A stretch of 64,000 nucleotides of DNA from Patiria miniata (taxonomy: Eukaryota; Echinodermata; Asteroidea; Valvatida; Asterinidae), in contig NW_024037059.1 of the NCBI RefSeq assembly GCF_015706575.1, positions 35,970,129 through 36,034,128 of the forward strand, written 5' to 3'. Positions 36,565 to 49,505 of the stretch are shown here, piece by piece. Positions within the stretch are counted from its first letter, which is position 1, and the number at the start of each line of letters is the position of its first letter. Position numbers and translations under genes: made by a program. The notes beneath the pieces were generated by a model, which made no database searches, had not been told where the DNA came from, and was given only the letters and a program-made list of their open reading frames with translations.

Positions 36565-36806
36565 GGTCATTCTATAAATTTGGGGTCCATTTTTCCCCTG
36601 TCCCTGTAACATAATTCTGATGCACTCCTTAACACAGCCGTCTCCCAAGAGTGATTATGAATCGTGAACTACCTAACCAACAAATAAAAACTTGTTTGAA
36701 GTCATTCTACATTAAAATGATACTTGAATGATCAATTACAAAGTATCAAGGGTAACAGGGACAGGAAAAATGTCACACTTTGGACCCTAAATTTATAGAA
36801 TTAACA
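36565..36806 (+). mobile_element. GGGTCATTC-family MITE
   Basis: The left end TGGTCATTCTATAAATTTGG and the inverse of the right end (TTCTATAAATTTAGGGTCCA) are the family termini seen at 13518. The inner right half carries GGGTAACAGGGACAG, the inverse of CTGTCCCTGTTACC next to the left end of the 13518 copy, so the inverted repeats run to about 50 bp. The extreme right terminus is decayed. It is non-coding. Confidence 0.7.
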
Positions 36807-38911
36807 GAAATGACACGTGCATCTGGAACATCTAGTATGTGGCATTGGAGAGTTACACATGTTTGTGGCTCATGTGGACTGTGGGCCGGGCCTAATATAT
36901 AGTAGGACAGGTAACCCTCACATTCAATTATTCAAAATATAATATGACACAGCAAAGCCTTTCCCTCATGCAAGTGCATACTGGAGGCACAGCTTCTAAA
37001 TGGACATTGAAAACAGATACTTTTATGAAATTCATGCTAAGCATAATGTTAAGTGACATTAATTTGATGAATTCAAAATTGTCAGCACTGCTACCAAGCA
37101 TGATCATGTCCAGGTGTTTTGTCGGTATTAATAAAAACAAAAAACATGTTACATCCGGAAATTCCTGAGTTATCATGAACACATTGGAGTGTCAACAAGA
37201 AATAAATTCCGAAAAATTCCACAATTTTGGAGATGGGCCGATCCTGCCCATTTTGGTCACATGACACTTGGATAAGATTTGTGAGAATATAGTCAGGATT
37301 ATATTATTGGTTGGTTTGTTGGTTGATGTTTACTTGAATAAGGCCTTCATAAAGTGTCTGTCAGAAGTGTCTATGTTTCAGAAAAGTGATGGAAATTTGG
37401 AAAAAGCTTTTTGTTCTTTTCTTTTTTTGTCCACAATGACGGATTTTCCAAGATTCTTCTGATACAAAAATGTGTCCAAAGGAGCCAACCCTTTCCACAT
37501 AGCTACAGTTTCCTTAGAAACAAATAAAAAGACAATATATTGACAATATTGACAAAATAAAGCAAATGTATTAATTTAAAGGGACAAAACGGAGTCGGGC
37601 TGGAAAAAAAGGAAGTGGGTCTGGACGAGAAACTGGTTTATTTGTTTAATTTGGCCTCGTAAGGAATTTCAGTAATTGCTCCAAACAAACAAAGTTTGGC
37701 TGCTATATTAAGTAAGTGTACAAAGGGATAAACGTACAATTTTATGGAATTTACTACATCGGGGTGCTAACATTGTTTCAATCATTCATTTTCTGGCCCA
37801 TGAACAGCTACAGTGTATGCAAATTTCATGTACTGGCAAGTACGTGTGCATGTAAATTAGCTGTCAACATGTTATAGGTTATTGGAAGTTCTTCCAAATG
37901 TTGACACCTCTTTCGACAACTAATTTCAAATAGACAACATGTAGACGAAAAGCAGCTCTTTTTTTATTATGTAACACGATTCCACAAAATCAAAAATCAG
38001 TGTTTCACAGAAATTCTTGAAGAAAAGATCTGTACTCCTGAAAACGATGAAAAGCCTTTTGCCCTGTTTTCAATTTCAATAGTGAAAATATTATAATTCC
38101 AAGGGAAGAAAGTGTGAAAAATACATGAAAAGGGCGGGAAAAAAAGTGGGCAGTTATTTTGTTTTGATCATTCGTTCCCCGGTCAATGCAGCTGACGAGC
38201 GAATCTGGCCAGCAATCTTTTTTTTTCCCGTTTTTTTTTTTTTGCCCGCAGGCATGGCATTCAGCTAGCGCCTTAGCCCCAACAATAGACGACCTCCCCT
38301 CCGTATTCAAGCCAGCTTTTCCCCTCGTCGAGTCTCTGCGCTGCTCACCAAGACCGACTGGCGAAATAAAAAAAAAAGTGGCGGGGAACCGAGGGATTCT
38401 TAAAGTCCCGGGCTTGGAAAAACCACACAAGAAATAATCAAATGCTGGGACAGTAGGGGGGAAAAAGAGAGAGATTCTATAGAAAAAGAGAAGAGAAAGG
38501 GGATAAAAAGAGGAAAAGTAGGCCACTGCAGATTGGTCAAAGGCAAAGTGCGATTCAAGAGCTAAGCCAAAATGCTAATCCATTAAAGAAACGAAGGTTG
38601 CCGGTTCTGTGCTCGGAAGTCGTTGCACTATGGCGAGACAGGTGCCCACGTTATAGGAACATGGACGTGAAAGAAATATTGTCGGATAATGCCACCATTT
38701 TGTGCACATTTTGTTGCTTACGTTTCATGGAATCTCACGGACACACACATGTAAAGTGTGGGTTTCGAAAAGTTCTTTCAATATCCAACTCATTCACATG
38801 TTAATTACATACATGTACAGCTTGTTCATGCATAGGGGCCTACAATTAACAAAAATGCACTCCTGCCTCCTACAAATATTTCATGTAAATCCCAAACAAA
38901 CATATTCTACT
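36807..38911. other. Non-coding stretch with an island
   Basis: Mostly AT-rich. 38160-38420 is GC-richer, with T tracts. The 173-codon minus frame (38005-38526) is phenylalanine-rich from A/T runs and has no domain. No gene is supported. Confidence 0.45.
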
Positions 38912-38915
38912 TTAA

Positions 38916-39145
38916 CCCTAACTCCCTGCCGTCTTTTACTAAGTACTGGACCAAGTCCGCCAAAATCCATCAATCACACTGCTTCCAATGCACGCTTTGC
39001 TTTAGGCCTTCAGGCCCAAGTCCATCATACGCCAATAACGCCGTCAGTATTTAGTGAAACCAGGCCTGCATGACCAAGTCCCCCAAAATCAACCAAAATG
39101 GGGGGGGGGGGGGGATGGATTTTGTTAGAGTTGGGAGGTTATAGG
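38916..39145 (-). mobile_element. TTAA-flanked MITE, family A copy 4
   Basis: TTAA at 38912-38915 and 39146-39149. The left end is CCCTAACTCCCTGCCGTC and the inverse right end is CCTATAACCTCCCAAC. GACCAAGTC-type words lie in each half. A G15 run (39100-39114) occupies the place of the short CCCC run in copy 3, apparently a local expansion. The copy is inverted relative to copies 1 and 3. It is non-coding. Confidence 0.8.
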
Positions 39146-39149
39146 TTAA

Positions 39150-40048
39150 AGTGCATGTTTGTTTACTGTTAGATATGATTTTGCATTAATTTAAGTCTGT
39201 TTCTACAATATCAGCTTTTTCCTTGTACATGATAACACAAATATCTCTATTGGCAGGCTACCCACCATGCTGCCTTCAGACTTTTCTTGGAAACCGTTTC
39301 AAATGTCGGGACCCGGGTACCCGGTCACACCCCTAGTCTCAAATCCACAATTTTGAAAGTTTGTATGCCGAATCCAATGTACAATTTGGAGTTCAACTGC
39401 TGAATCAAATCTATAGTTTTGAAAGTCTGCACCCTACATGTATATCCTATCTTTTTCTTCACATGGGTTATTGAAGCACACTGGTTTTGTTTGTTGCTCG
39501 AGTATCTGAATGAACTGCGAAGCCCTCATCTTGTGAGAACCTGCTGAAGAGAGAAGTTGAGGGGGAATCCTTTATTTCCCCCTTCTTTGGTGAAGTGAGA
39601 CAGAGCCGCTAATGGCCTCGAGATATGCCCAGGCTCAGGTGGTTTGAGGCTAGCGGCTACTTTCTTAGCTCTCCGCAGGAGTGGGGGATGTTCCGGACAA
39701 GGCCGGCCGGCCGGCATGGCTCGCAGTGATCGTTTGAAGTGCGCCACATAATGGACAATTGAAAGGAACTCACAGTTTGCTTGTTCGACCATTTCAATCA
39801 TGTGTAAAAAGGAAACTCTAGTTTGATAAAGAAAATTTGAGCGATGGAAAAGGGGCTAAGGTAGGGTGACTTCAACACTTTTAAAATTGATTTCCATGAG
39901 CTTAATTCTGTCTGCACTCGGCTCAAATTTGTAGAGTACCTCCATATTGCATTATAGTAGTGAATTGCTAGTCCAAATTTATTGAGAAGAGGTGAAATGG
40001 CTCTTTAAAATGTGATTATTTAGCACATAAATTGAAAATGTGGGGGAA

Positions 40049-40079
<31 letters not shown>

Positions 40080-41630
40080 ACAAATGAGTTTGAATACTAG
40101 TGCAATAACCCCCGAGTGATTCAGTCATGTGACAAGAAATAATTAAAACTCAAATAAAACACTTGGAGAAAAGGACTATACACAAAAAATGATTCTTATC
40201 ACTGTGATTTACAAAAATGTTTAGGCAAAACAAATTGTACCAGTTATTGCATATTATGTGATCCTAGTTAATAAGATACATGTGTAAAGTCCGCTTGCTA
40301 CATACATTGATGCAAACTACTGTAAGAATAACATGATATACTGCTTCAAGCCTGCAATTTGACAGTTATGGGGAAACCAAAAATAAAAAAGGGTCTAAAA
40401 AATCCCACAAGTCAAAGCAATATCGGTGTTTGTAATCAAAAAATGGTTTTGTCCCGAAGGCAAAAGTGATTAGCACAGAGAGTGGGAAGGTTTAGATTAA
40501 CGCAGCCATTGTGGAGCTGTCAATTCAAATTTCTCCGCGGTCCGTCAAGTGAATTATATTGCTCCGGTGCGTTTCTCGGTCTGTCGCCGGGACAGTTCTG
40601 GGACAAGCGTGTGGCAGACATATACCGTGCAGGGGAGCACGTCTTACTGCATTTCTTACATCATTTCTGTCTTAGTGTTACGCATTATCCGTGTAAATGA
40701 TTTGCATTTTTAGGATTCAATTTCACAAACACCTCATTGACAACAACAATGAATTTTCCTCATTTGCAAGAAATAATTTTAACAGTAGAGCTATATTAAA
40801 TTCCTAGAGAGCTAACTCTAACAAACCAATGGAAAAGTCCAAATTCTGTACGGCTTGTGTATAGCCATTTGCATATCTGTATTTTATAATTCTACACCAA
40901 CATTATCCACATTGATTAACCCAAAATTGAAGTGTTTTATTTTTGCTCTGCAGCGACAATTATGCACAATTAAGCGTACATGCACCGTATTGATTGTTTT
41001 TGTTCATAGCGTGCCTTATAACATGCTTGTTGCGTCTAATACGCTCATGTTTAATGTACCTTAAAGAGCATATCATGAGAATTCAGTTACATCAATTTTA
41101 AATATATTCTATGGACATGCACATGAATTGAAAATGTTTGCAACCAGGACGCTTACAGAAGTATTTTAATGCAAGAGAATTAGGCGTTAGCGCTCTAGTA
41201 GTGCAATATACATTTCAATGTGTTTACATGCGGTTTGTGTCTTTTGTTTACTTGTTTGCTCATGGACTGGACACTATTAATAGTGCCACTGCTTGGTGCT
41301 TATTTTTTCGATTAAAACTGTTACTTTCTTGCAATTCGAGAGGATAAGTCACAATAAAAATGCTAAGAATGTATTTCATTGGACGTGGGCTTTTTGCCCA
41401 TGATGCACTGCAAAAACAATGGCCTCTCCGCAGTAACCTTTTCATGTGGCTATGATATATGCGGCTATTGATAATGGATTACTTATGGGTACTCGATGGA
41501 AACAAGCCTCTGCAATTGGCTTTCTAGGCTATCCCCGATGAAATCAACTGTTCTCTGTGTTCTTATCTTTGTATTGTTATATGTAGTGTATGTATGTAAG
41601 AAAGTCAACTTGATTATTTGCCTACAAATT
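39150..41630. other. Non-coding stretch
   Basis: A GGCC-rich patch (GGCCGGCCGGCCGGC) lies at about 39701-39716 within a GC-richer block at 39520-39760. C17 followed by an AC repeat lies at 40049-40081. 40470-40690 is GC-richer, with GCCATTGTGG and GTCAATTC (Sox/homeodomain-like words), a weak enhancer candidate. No gene was recognised. Confidence 0.4.
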
Positions 41631-44190
41631 GAAAAAAAATCTCTTTTCATCTAGAGTGGACGTTACTTGCTGCACGTCCTCACATCCCCATCACCATCAC
41701 CAAGTATACAATGTAAGAACTAGTTCTTTTTTCCATCAAACCTCGCAAACAAAAGCCCCCGAATCCCCTTCCCCAGGGATCCCCGCTAGACATCTCCATC
41801 CTTCCATTCCTTCTCTTGATCCTGCTCTAATTCCAAAAAATCCTCTTTAGCATACGAGCCTTTCCAAAGCAGAAATATCTCTCCTCTTTTTTTTCTTTGG
41901 ATAAACCCCATCCCAGTTCCACGGAAGGCAAGGACCCCGTGCAACCGTTTCGCCTCCACACATCCCAACACTTTTGGCCCGAGGCAAGGCCTTAAGAATG
42001 GACATGTTCGCCCATCCAACTCTCGCGCATGTTGAGATCCCTGTCTTGCATTTTGCATGAGGTGAAATTAGTGCGACGCCCGCATATTTCGACCTTGTAA
42101 TGAGGCAGTTATGTAAATGACATGCGGGGCCCGGTTTCAGGATCATTACCATACAGGGAAGATAAAAGAACGCGGACGATAAAAACAATACCACGTGAGT
42201 GAGCAGAGTACCCATGATTTTTTTAATCCGGGAATTCGTTCTTGTTTGTCCGTACATGTATTTATCATGAAAGACATTTTTGCAACTCGGTTTGTTTTTG
42301 GGAAGCTTGTCCCATTAAACCAAAAATTAATTTAAATAAGGAAATTATCAATTTACATGTACCTTTGGGGTATTGTAAGTGTGCAAGTACATGTCAAACT
42401 GATAACAATTTACGGAACCTAATGGGAAATCAGGAACTACAGAAAACTGCATTAGAAACAATAAAAACAATACAAAAGCCTCAATAACATCAGAATGATA
42501 TTAAATAAAGTACATACTGTTACCTGATCGATGGCTTACACACTAAAAAAAAGTTGTCAAAATTGTTGAAACTTTTATCTCAAAACAGTTTAAATCCTAT
42601 GGTACTGTGTTAGTCATCTTTTCATTTGAAGAACACTGACTAAAACAACTAATTCCCAACAAAGTTTTAAAAAGATAACTTTCAACATTACTGAAGAGGT
42701 CTACGGAAAAACATTATTATTATTTTTGGGCAATTATTATACACACAAATGGAGTGCACTGACCAGTGAAGATGCTATGCAAACTGAATAATACAAAAGC
42801 CCCATTCTTATCTGGTTACAATGCCAACAGCACAAACGCTCATTTGTAACTGTTCCCCCACCATCGCTTGCCAAAAAAAAAAAAATTTGTTAAGCAATTC
42901 GTTGAGTAAATCATTTAGTGCGAGGGGTACGGTTACGGTCACAGTCATCTGCATAGTGTGGCTTAATGCATCCGTAAAAACTCAACTCCAAACTGGAGTT
43001 GTCATGCTTGCATGCCAAAACACTGAGTGGAATTCATATGATACTCACTCCACAACGGCCATCTACACCACCATCATTGCACGCATCCATTTATAAACAC
43101 CAAATGCTGAATTTGATCACTACTCCATACAACCGGCCACCCCATTCCCAACAACTCAAAACATGTCATCGTAAGTCAATAACAAAAGATGTTCAGTCTG
43201 ATAAAAAAAAAAAGAATGCACGGTGTACTTGTTAAGTGATAGCTTGAATGTGATCTGTCAATGACTTTGACTTTTTCTCCTGAAATCATTTCGGGGGTGG
43301 GGAGACGGAATCTAAACTTAACCAGGGAATGTATCAAGGTTTTTCTGAATGGGTGAGGTGCCGGGGACCGAACCACAGCCTTCCATGGTATGTACGATGA
43401 TATCCTCTTCATTTTTTCGGGTTGGCGCGATCACGGCGCGGATCCATTACACGACCGCGTTGCCGGCGTAGCGCGATACTGTCCCAGGCCCTCTTCAGCC
43501 CTCTCCAATGCTGTAACTAGAACCTATTGTAGAAAATGTATGGGCCTGCGAGAGGGACATGAGGGTGCTTCAGCGATGGCTGACTTCCAGAACAAAAAGC
43601 TCAGGCAGGCCTTGGCCGGGCCGTTGAAGATGGGGTCGAGGAAGTCCAAAACAGGCACCAACGCCGGACCTACGCGCTTTCTTCTTCCCTCAGCCGGCAA
43701 CTTGCCGTGCCATTTTTTTCCTTTCTCCATCACCCTCTCTCTCTCTCTTTCTCTTAGTCTTTCTCTCCTTCTTTCTTTCTCTCTTGATTTTCATCTCCCT
43801 CAGCGTGTGCTTGCCAATTTTTTCTTGGGCTGAGTAGTGCGGATTGCCTCGAGGCGTGTTGGTGTCGGGTTGCTGTGGTGGGGCCCATACAGCTCGCCAG
43901 AGCTCCCGCAATTTTGGCCGAGAGTGAAAAGAGGAAAGACGGGCCGCGAGAGGGGCTCCTTTTGAGATGGCGCGGGGGGAAAGAAAACAAAGGGCCGGGA
44001 ATGTGCAGGTGATTCACGCTGAATCTTCCGTAAGAAAACTGCGCCAACTGCAAGCGTTTTGAAAGAGAAAAAAAACTGCTGCAAAACACTGAAATTTTCA
44101 CTTTTCAATTCCTCATAAATGCCCCCTTTCTTGTAACTTCCTGTGACTTCGGGCAAAATTGTAAGGAATAGAAAGAGTGACCATTCATCT
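41631..44190. other. Non-coding stretch with GC-richer islands
   Basis: Islands lie at 41660-42230 and 43400-44060. The second holds many CpGs and a CT-rich tract (43732-43790). Overlapping frames on both strands are open across both islands and carry no domain. A B-box-like GGTTCGGTCCCC (inverse, near 43363-43374) lacks an A box. Candidate regulatory DNA; no gene was recognised. Confidence 0.35.
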
Positions 44191-44700
44191 ATGATGTGAC
44201 AGTTGTGTCAGTGTCTCAAGAGAGCAAGGACTCTGTTCCTTGCTCTATGGCGTCTCCTATAGCTTTTAAGATACACCACAATCAGCATAACAACACAGTT
44301 GCAACCATTCCTTGCTCTATGCCAACAGCAGTCAATGAAGTTGAAAACAATTTAAGCTTAGTGGTTTTTCATGTAAGGCATATATGCAGTACAGTATACA
44401 TGTAGCTCCATCGTTAATTTCGACAACTTTAGCTTATGTAAATAGAAGATAGCAGTTCAGTGCTTCTTAATTCTTAGAATCTCAGAAATCAAAAATCATT
44501 TCCAACGAGCGATTACTACCAACCAGAAGTTCCATAAATGTGTTGGTAACCTTCTTATACATGCAAGCATGATTACACACAGTCCACACAAAGTACAATA
44601 ATCCCTCCAAGATTTACAAACAACCTGCAACAAAACAGCCCCAATATAGCTTCCCACACACAAACACAGTTTAAACACCACTCCCCTGAATCAAAACATC
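44191..44700. other. AT-rich non-coding DNA
   Basis: The word CCTTGCTCTATG occurs at about 44238 and 44310, a small dispersed duplication. Nothing else is visible. Confidence 0.45.
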
Positions 44701-44730
44701 AAAGCAAAAGCCTATGTGCTAAACAAACCC

Positions 44731-44900
44731 CCATTAAGCCTGATTAGGCAATCCATTAAGCCTGATTAAACAGCGACTTCCCACATTAATAACCAGGTTT
44801 TGTTGGCTCTGTAATCCCAGTTTACGGTTGATTAAGCAGGATCAGTGGGTACTTGAAGACGGTGACATGCTTGATTTGGCAATGACTTCGCTTGGTTAGC
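44731..44900. promoter_or_regulatory. GATTA-rich patch with a 16-bp duplication
   Basis: CCATTAAGCCTGATTA occurs twice (44731-44746 and 44753-44768, period 22). Downstream come GTAATCCCAG, GTTGATTAAGCAGG and CTTGATTTGG. GATTA/TAATC and TTAAG are homeodomain-type cores (K50 and NK classes). The homotypic arrangement suggests an enhancer; there is no direct evidence. Confidence 0.3.
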
Positions 44901-45944
44901 AAAACAGTCAATTCTCCACACATGAATTATGCTATGGCTTACAGTATAACTGGGTGGTATTGGCAGTTTTTTTTATTACAGCTTTGTAGTTTGTTTGTGT
45001 GACTAATTTGTTTATGGGCTAAAGTACAAATACTGGTGAGGGAACTGTTAGGATTCAGGTTGCAATCTAAAGGTACAGCCACCTTCTCGGAAAGAATGTA
45101 GTATCCAGACGCCACTTCAGTGGTTGTGTACAAAGTCTATGGAGAGTCAAACAAAATATCCGAGTATTTCCTTACAAACTTGGAAATGTTTCTCATTCCC
45201 AGATTCATGTCTTTTCAACATTTTAGCAATGACTGACGTTTATTGAGATGATATATGAAGAAAAAAGCTGTGTCAGGTTGCAACATTCTTTCCACCTTTT
45301 CATAACCAGACACAGGTTGCCAGCAACTATTTGGCAAATCATTTTTTTAATGTGAACTGGTTGTTGATATCTTCAAACTCAGAGCAAAAAGGTAGAATAT
45401 ATCTTTCTTAATTTTTAATTTATCAGATACTAAATATTGAAGTGCATCAATGGAAAAAAATAACCGACACAGTATTTAATAGGTTACATCTGAGCAAAAG
45501 CACTTGATAAGGTCTCATTTCATATAGTGGTGCAGACATTTAAAGGTAATATTAAACATTTGCAAACATCAAAAAACAAAACGAATTTCTTTTTTTACAA
45601 CAAACCAACAAATTATTTTGAGGTCACCACGCTTTCTGGGCATTTTATTTTCGGGGGGGGGGTTCGTTCTCTAAAATTAAACAGCAAAATTGTTCTGTTT
45701 ATCATGCTGAGCCAGATCCCATGGTAAAATAAACTGCACAAAATGTTCTTTCCAACGATGCAACAATTCTTTTGATTGGATGAGAGGAAAGAGGGGATTC
45801 TTTTTTCAATCCAATCATTGCACTCCTTTCTTTCCAGACAACCTGTGTGGTAATTTGCAGTCGGATCATACCATACACGAAAGGGGTGCTCAACTTCATG
45901 TGGACAACTGGAAAAGCATGTAGACAACTTAGAAATATATGACA
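44901..45944. other. AT-rich non-coding DNA
   Basis: A G9 run lies at 45654-45662. There are no genes or repeat ends. Confidence 0.5.
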
Positions 45945-46206
45945 ACATATGTGATGCGATCAAGCTTCATGAGTCGTTTGTCGGGAATTTTCATTTGAAG
46001 ATACAGGCCAAAATAGGGCTACTTCATCACATCACTTCATTACATCTCTTGGTGTCCCGACTTCCATAATTTTTTAACTAAAGGTGGTATCAGCATGCAG
46101 TTTTCACAGAAGTAATGCTGAGATTGTGCTGCTTTCAAATCTGTAATAAAAAAAAATTGACCGGGGTCGACAAACGACTCATTTAGCTTGATCGCATCAC
46201 ATATGT
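45945..46206. mobile_element. MITE with GTGATGCGATCAAGCT termini
   Basis: The terminal repeats of about 40 bp read ACATATGTGATGCGATCAAG at the left and the same by inverse reading at the right. Both continue through GCT, two differing bases, and ATGAGTCGTTTGTCG. Total length is 262 bp, and the interior does not code. The outer ACATAT is shared by both arms, so the exact ends and target duplication (perhaps ATAT or TA) are ambiguous. The superfamily is unknown to me. Confidence 0.75.
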
Positions 46207-48593
46207 ATACATGTACATGCTAAATAAGCTGTAGTAGCCACCACAATTTAAATTCAAGATTCGTGACATGATGCATACAGTAGGCCCATCTTACGGTAAC
46301 TTCGGTATACACACTGCACATCTTATTTTGAAAAGTAAAATGCCCGATTATATAACACTAGGTGAAGTGAAGTCTGCAAAGCGCCTCCATAAGTCTGCTC
46401 ACAAAGCGCAAACTAGGTCGTACTCCCCGCTCGTACTACAGAAAGAAAGAATCCTTGATGTACTCATTAACACTTGATATTTAGCGCGTGGGCGTGAAGT
46501 AATTTCAATAATGATCCGGATTGAAAGAAATCCAAAAGGGACGTGACAAGTGAAAAGAAAGGGCTGTACTAGAAAGAAACCGGAGCACCAAATTTGACAT
46601 TCTAAACATCCTTTGATTAGATTCTTTTGTAAAACAAATAAAGGCAACAAACATTTTCTGTAATGGAATACAATTATGCAACTTGCTTTGTGGAAAGAAC
46701 AGGCTTAAAGGGCCCATGTAACATTAACTTTTTGTAATGCAATCCTTGAAAATGCACCTTTGTGTCCCATTTAACTTATATTTTCAAGTTTTTGCCATTT
46801 TCAAGTGCACTTTGGTTCTTTTTTGGGGGGGTTCCTTTTGGGTTCCTTTTTTGGTCATTATGCTATACAAATTTCCATATTCATAAGCGAAAGTGTGATG
46901 TCAATTCTGACGCAAACCTCAACGTTACAGCTTTTTCAGTACCAAAATTTGCCAGAACTGTTTTTTTTTTTTTTTTTTGGCCGTCGAAAATTTTCACTTG
47001 TTGTTATTTCAGACTTTCAGTAGATGACAGCATAAGCCATGTGAGCAACGTTTTCTCACAATGTTTTCAGTGAGAAGATTTGGGGTTCACAATTTGAACA
47101 GAAAACCACTAATCTGAACAGTGTCTTCCTGAAATGACAACACAGCAACAGCGCCCTCATTTGTCAGGAAACTCATGGACAATTTTAAATGTTAAACAAA
47201 AATTACACATTTCAATCAAATTAACAAAAAAGATGTGTCGAATAGTTTTCATACATTTAAGAGGAGCAGAAAGTTGCATTAAATATGTTCCCAAGTAAAA
47301 ACCATGTCGCAGGCACTTTTAACCATATGAAATGGCATGTATTTTATACTCAAATGTTCCACTGTCTAACAAGATCAAACTAAATTAATCAAAGTGAAAT
47401 TAAAAAGCTTAAAATTCAACCTTATTTCTTGTCATCCGGAAAGTTGACCAAAATAAGGCCCCATAAGTTTCCCACTAAAGATAACTACCAAATTTTAATC
47501 TTAAAAAAAAGCAAACAAAATAAATTAAATAATTAACAATAAATTTGTAACAATTGGGAAATATGATTATGAGAAGTTTGTAAATGGAGGCAAAATATGT
47601 GCAGTGATGTTATAGTCACGTGGTATTTATCACAAATCGCCAGAAATCTAGGTATACATCTAAAGTATGGTGTTCCATGTGCCATCGGCATCCGTTATCA
47701 CATCTTTGGGCGTCGTATTTTTCAGCTCTGCTAGAGATCATTTTGATAGATTTCATGCAAGATTTTCATGCAAGACAGCCAGATTTTATTGTGCACTCGC
47801 ACTTGTTTAATGTAATACCAAACAATTTTTTTTTTATTGGCCTAATTTTTGTTGAAACAATAGAGAAAATCACTAACACATAAATGTACATATTTCAGCC
47901 TTCTTATCTTTGTGCATTTGGATTCAACCTGGGTTCAATTAAATGTAACATTTGGAACTATGAAAAGCTCCAAATATTATTCATTCAAAAAAAATATACA
48001 CACACGCATGATTCGTGAAGACATTAATAGTACTTAATAATGGTATTTGAAGGTTAAAAGATAATACAAAAATAAATGCAAAACTGTGAGTGCATAATAT
48101 CCAAAGCTGAACTTGCTCGGTGAACGGCCAAAAAAACAAAATAGCAAAATAGCAGAAAATTGCCCAAATTAGCTGGGACAAAATGAAGGGTGTCACGTTA
48201 CCGTTCCGGAGTTCTGCCCAAAGAAGAAAATGGCAAAGCCAACTGGCGGGCTTTGTCCCATGCAATCAGCTACTAAGGGGGGGGGGGGAATTGCGCTCTG
48301 TTTCATTTCCTGGCAAAAATAATGACTCTTGCCTCGAACCCCTGTTTTCTTTTCTTTTTTCGTCTTTTTTTTTTGCTCTGTTATTTCCTGGGGACAGGAC
48401 CAGAGAGACACAAAACAATATCTGCATCGACCTTTTAAAAGGTTAACCAAGATTTGGGGACTTAAAGGTGATATTTGCTCGAACAATCTCATAATTATCT
48501 TTCACAATAATGAGTAAAGATCCTTTTCTCTTCAAATAATAATAATTAGTAAATACATATTATGAAAAATATAAAATTCAATGATCATTTGTA
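46207..48593. other. AT-rich non-coding DNA
   Basis: TTAAAGGGCCCATGTAAC at 46706-46723 may be one end of a TTAA element with no visible partner. A T19 run lies at about 46960-46978 and a G12 run at 48277-48288. Open frames here are phenylalanine/isoleucine-rich composition artefacts. Confidence 0.45.
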
Positions 48594-49301
48594 CAGGGAA
48601 CGCCACAAAAAACCGAACCCTCAAAGCATCATTTTTTTCACAGCTTTAAAAATAATTCATCGCAAATATCTATACATATGTAGAGAGTATATTCCATTAG
48701 CTTTTCGACCCAAAAAAAAATTTCCAATCGGATAAATATTTATTGAATTAGGCAATGGCCATTTCAAAATAAATACCGATTATTCAATCTGTCCACGGTC
48801 TCAATTGTCACTTGTTAGGAATGTAATGGGTTTCGGGTGAGGGTAGTTTTGCTTTCTTTAATGTTTTAAACTCTTTGTATTTATTTTGCTCATTTTATTT
48901 TTTATTTTTTTTTGCAACAATGGTCATTCATCCTTTTGGAAGTAATGGTAGTCCTGAAAAGAACTGTTTGGTTAACATCTTAGATGTTTACTTGGCTGCC
49001 CTGTCTCTGCCCTCTACTTGGTAGCATTTTTTCACAAATGCAAGTTTCGGTCCTTGTTCTTATTGCGGCAATCAAAATATCAGTCGACGAGGAGAACAAA
49101 ATGGACATGGACGAAAGAAAAAGCTGGACTTGTTTTCAAATAGCCATACAACTCGATAAATATTTACCTGATTGGAAAGATGTTTACGTTGTTGAAAAGC
49201 TAATGGACTATAGTCTCTAAATATGTATAGATACTTGCAATGTATTTTTTTAAGCTGTGAAAGAGAGAACGCTTTGAAGGTGTTTTTTTTTAGACGCCCA
49301 G
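48594..49301. mobile_element. TA-flanked element with ~170-bp inverted repeats
   Basis: The left arm (48594 to about 48765) and right arm (about 49128 to 49301) are inverse copies, roughly 75-80% alike. Both have TTTCACAGCTT, ATCTATACATAT, TAGAGA, CCATTAGCTTTTC and GATAAATATTTAT or close variants in the same order. The outer ends are TA-CAGGGAACGCC and, by inverse reading, TA-CTGGGCGTCTA. TA flanks and CAGGG-type ends fit the Tc1/mariner group. A 78-codon plus frame (48984-49220) runs from the centre into the right arm and has no known domain, so no transposase is present. Confidence 0.75.
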
Positions 49302-49418
49302 TATATTAAATAGATGTGACTTCTTTTAAAAGGATTAAGGAATACTGATATCAAACGCATTGTCAGTTCTGAAACATTATCAACAGAATTTAATAGGCTG
49401 TACACAACAAAACAAAAC

Positions 49419-49496
49419 AAAACAATGGACAGGGACCCAAACAAGCCACCTCAGAAATATTGTACCTGTACTCCACCAACTGAGCTATCCAGCCCT
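49419..49496 (-). mobile_element. tRNA-like SINE head, minus strand
   Basis: On the minus strand it starts AGGGCTGGATAGCTCAGTTG (A box TAGCTCAGTTGG). About 35 bp later GTTTGGGTCC stands in the B-box position, decayed. The head is the same type as the units at 59750-59822 and 60019-60089. It is truncated or diverged beyond the B box, where TTGTTTTGTTTTG follows. It abuts the TA element at 49506. Confidence 0.6.
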
Positions 49497-49505
49497 CTAC
49501 TAGTA

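Noticed and set aside
38005-38526. 173-codon minus-strand frame
   Set aside because: It is phenylalanine-rich because it reads A runs as TTT codons; there is no domain, and another frame overlaps on the plus strand.
43358-43430. B-box-like GGTTCGGTCCCC on the minus strand
   Set aside because: No A box at tRNA spacing and no SINE body.
48984-49220. 78-codon frame that looked protein-like
   Set aside because: Its second half lies in the inverted-repeat arm of the 48594-49301 element, so it is probably incidental.
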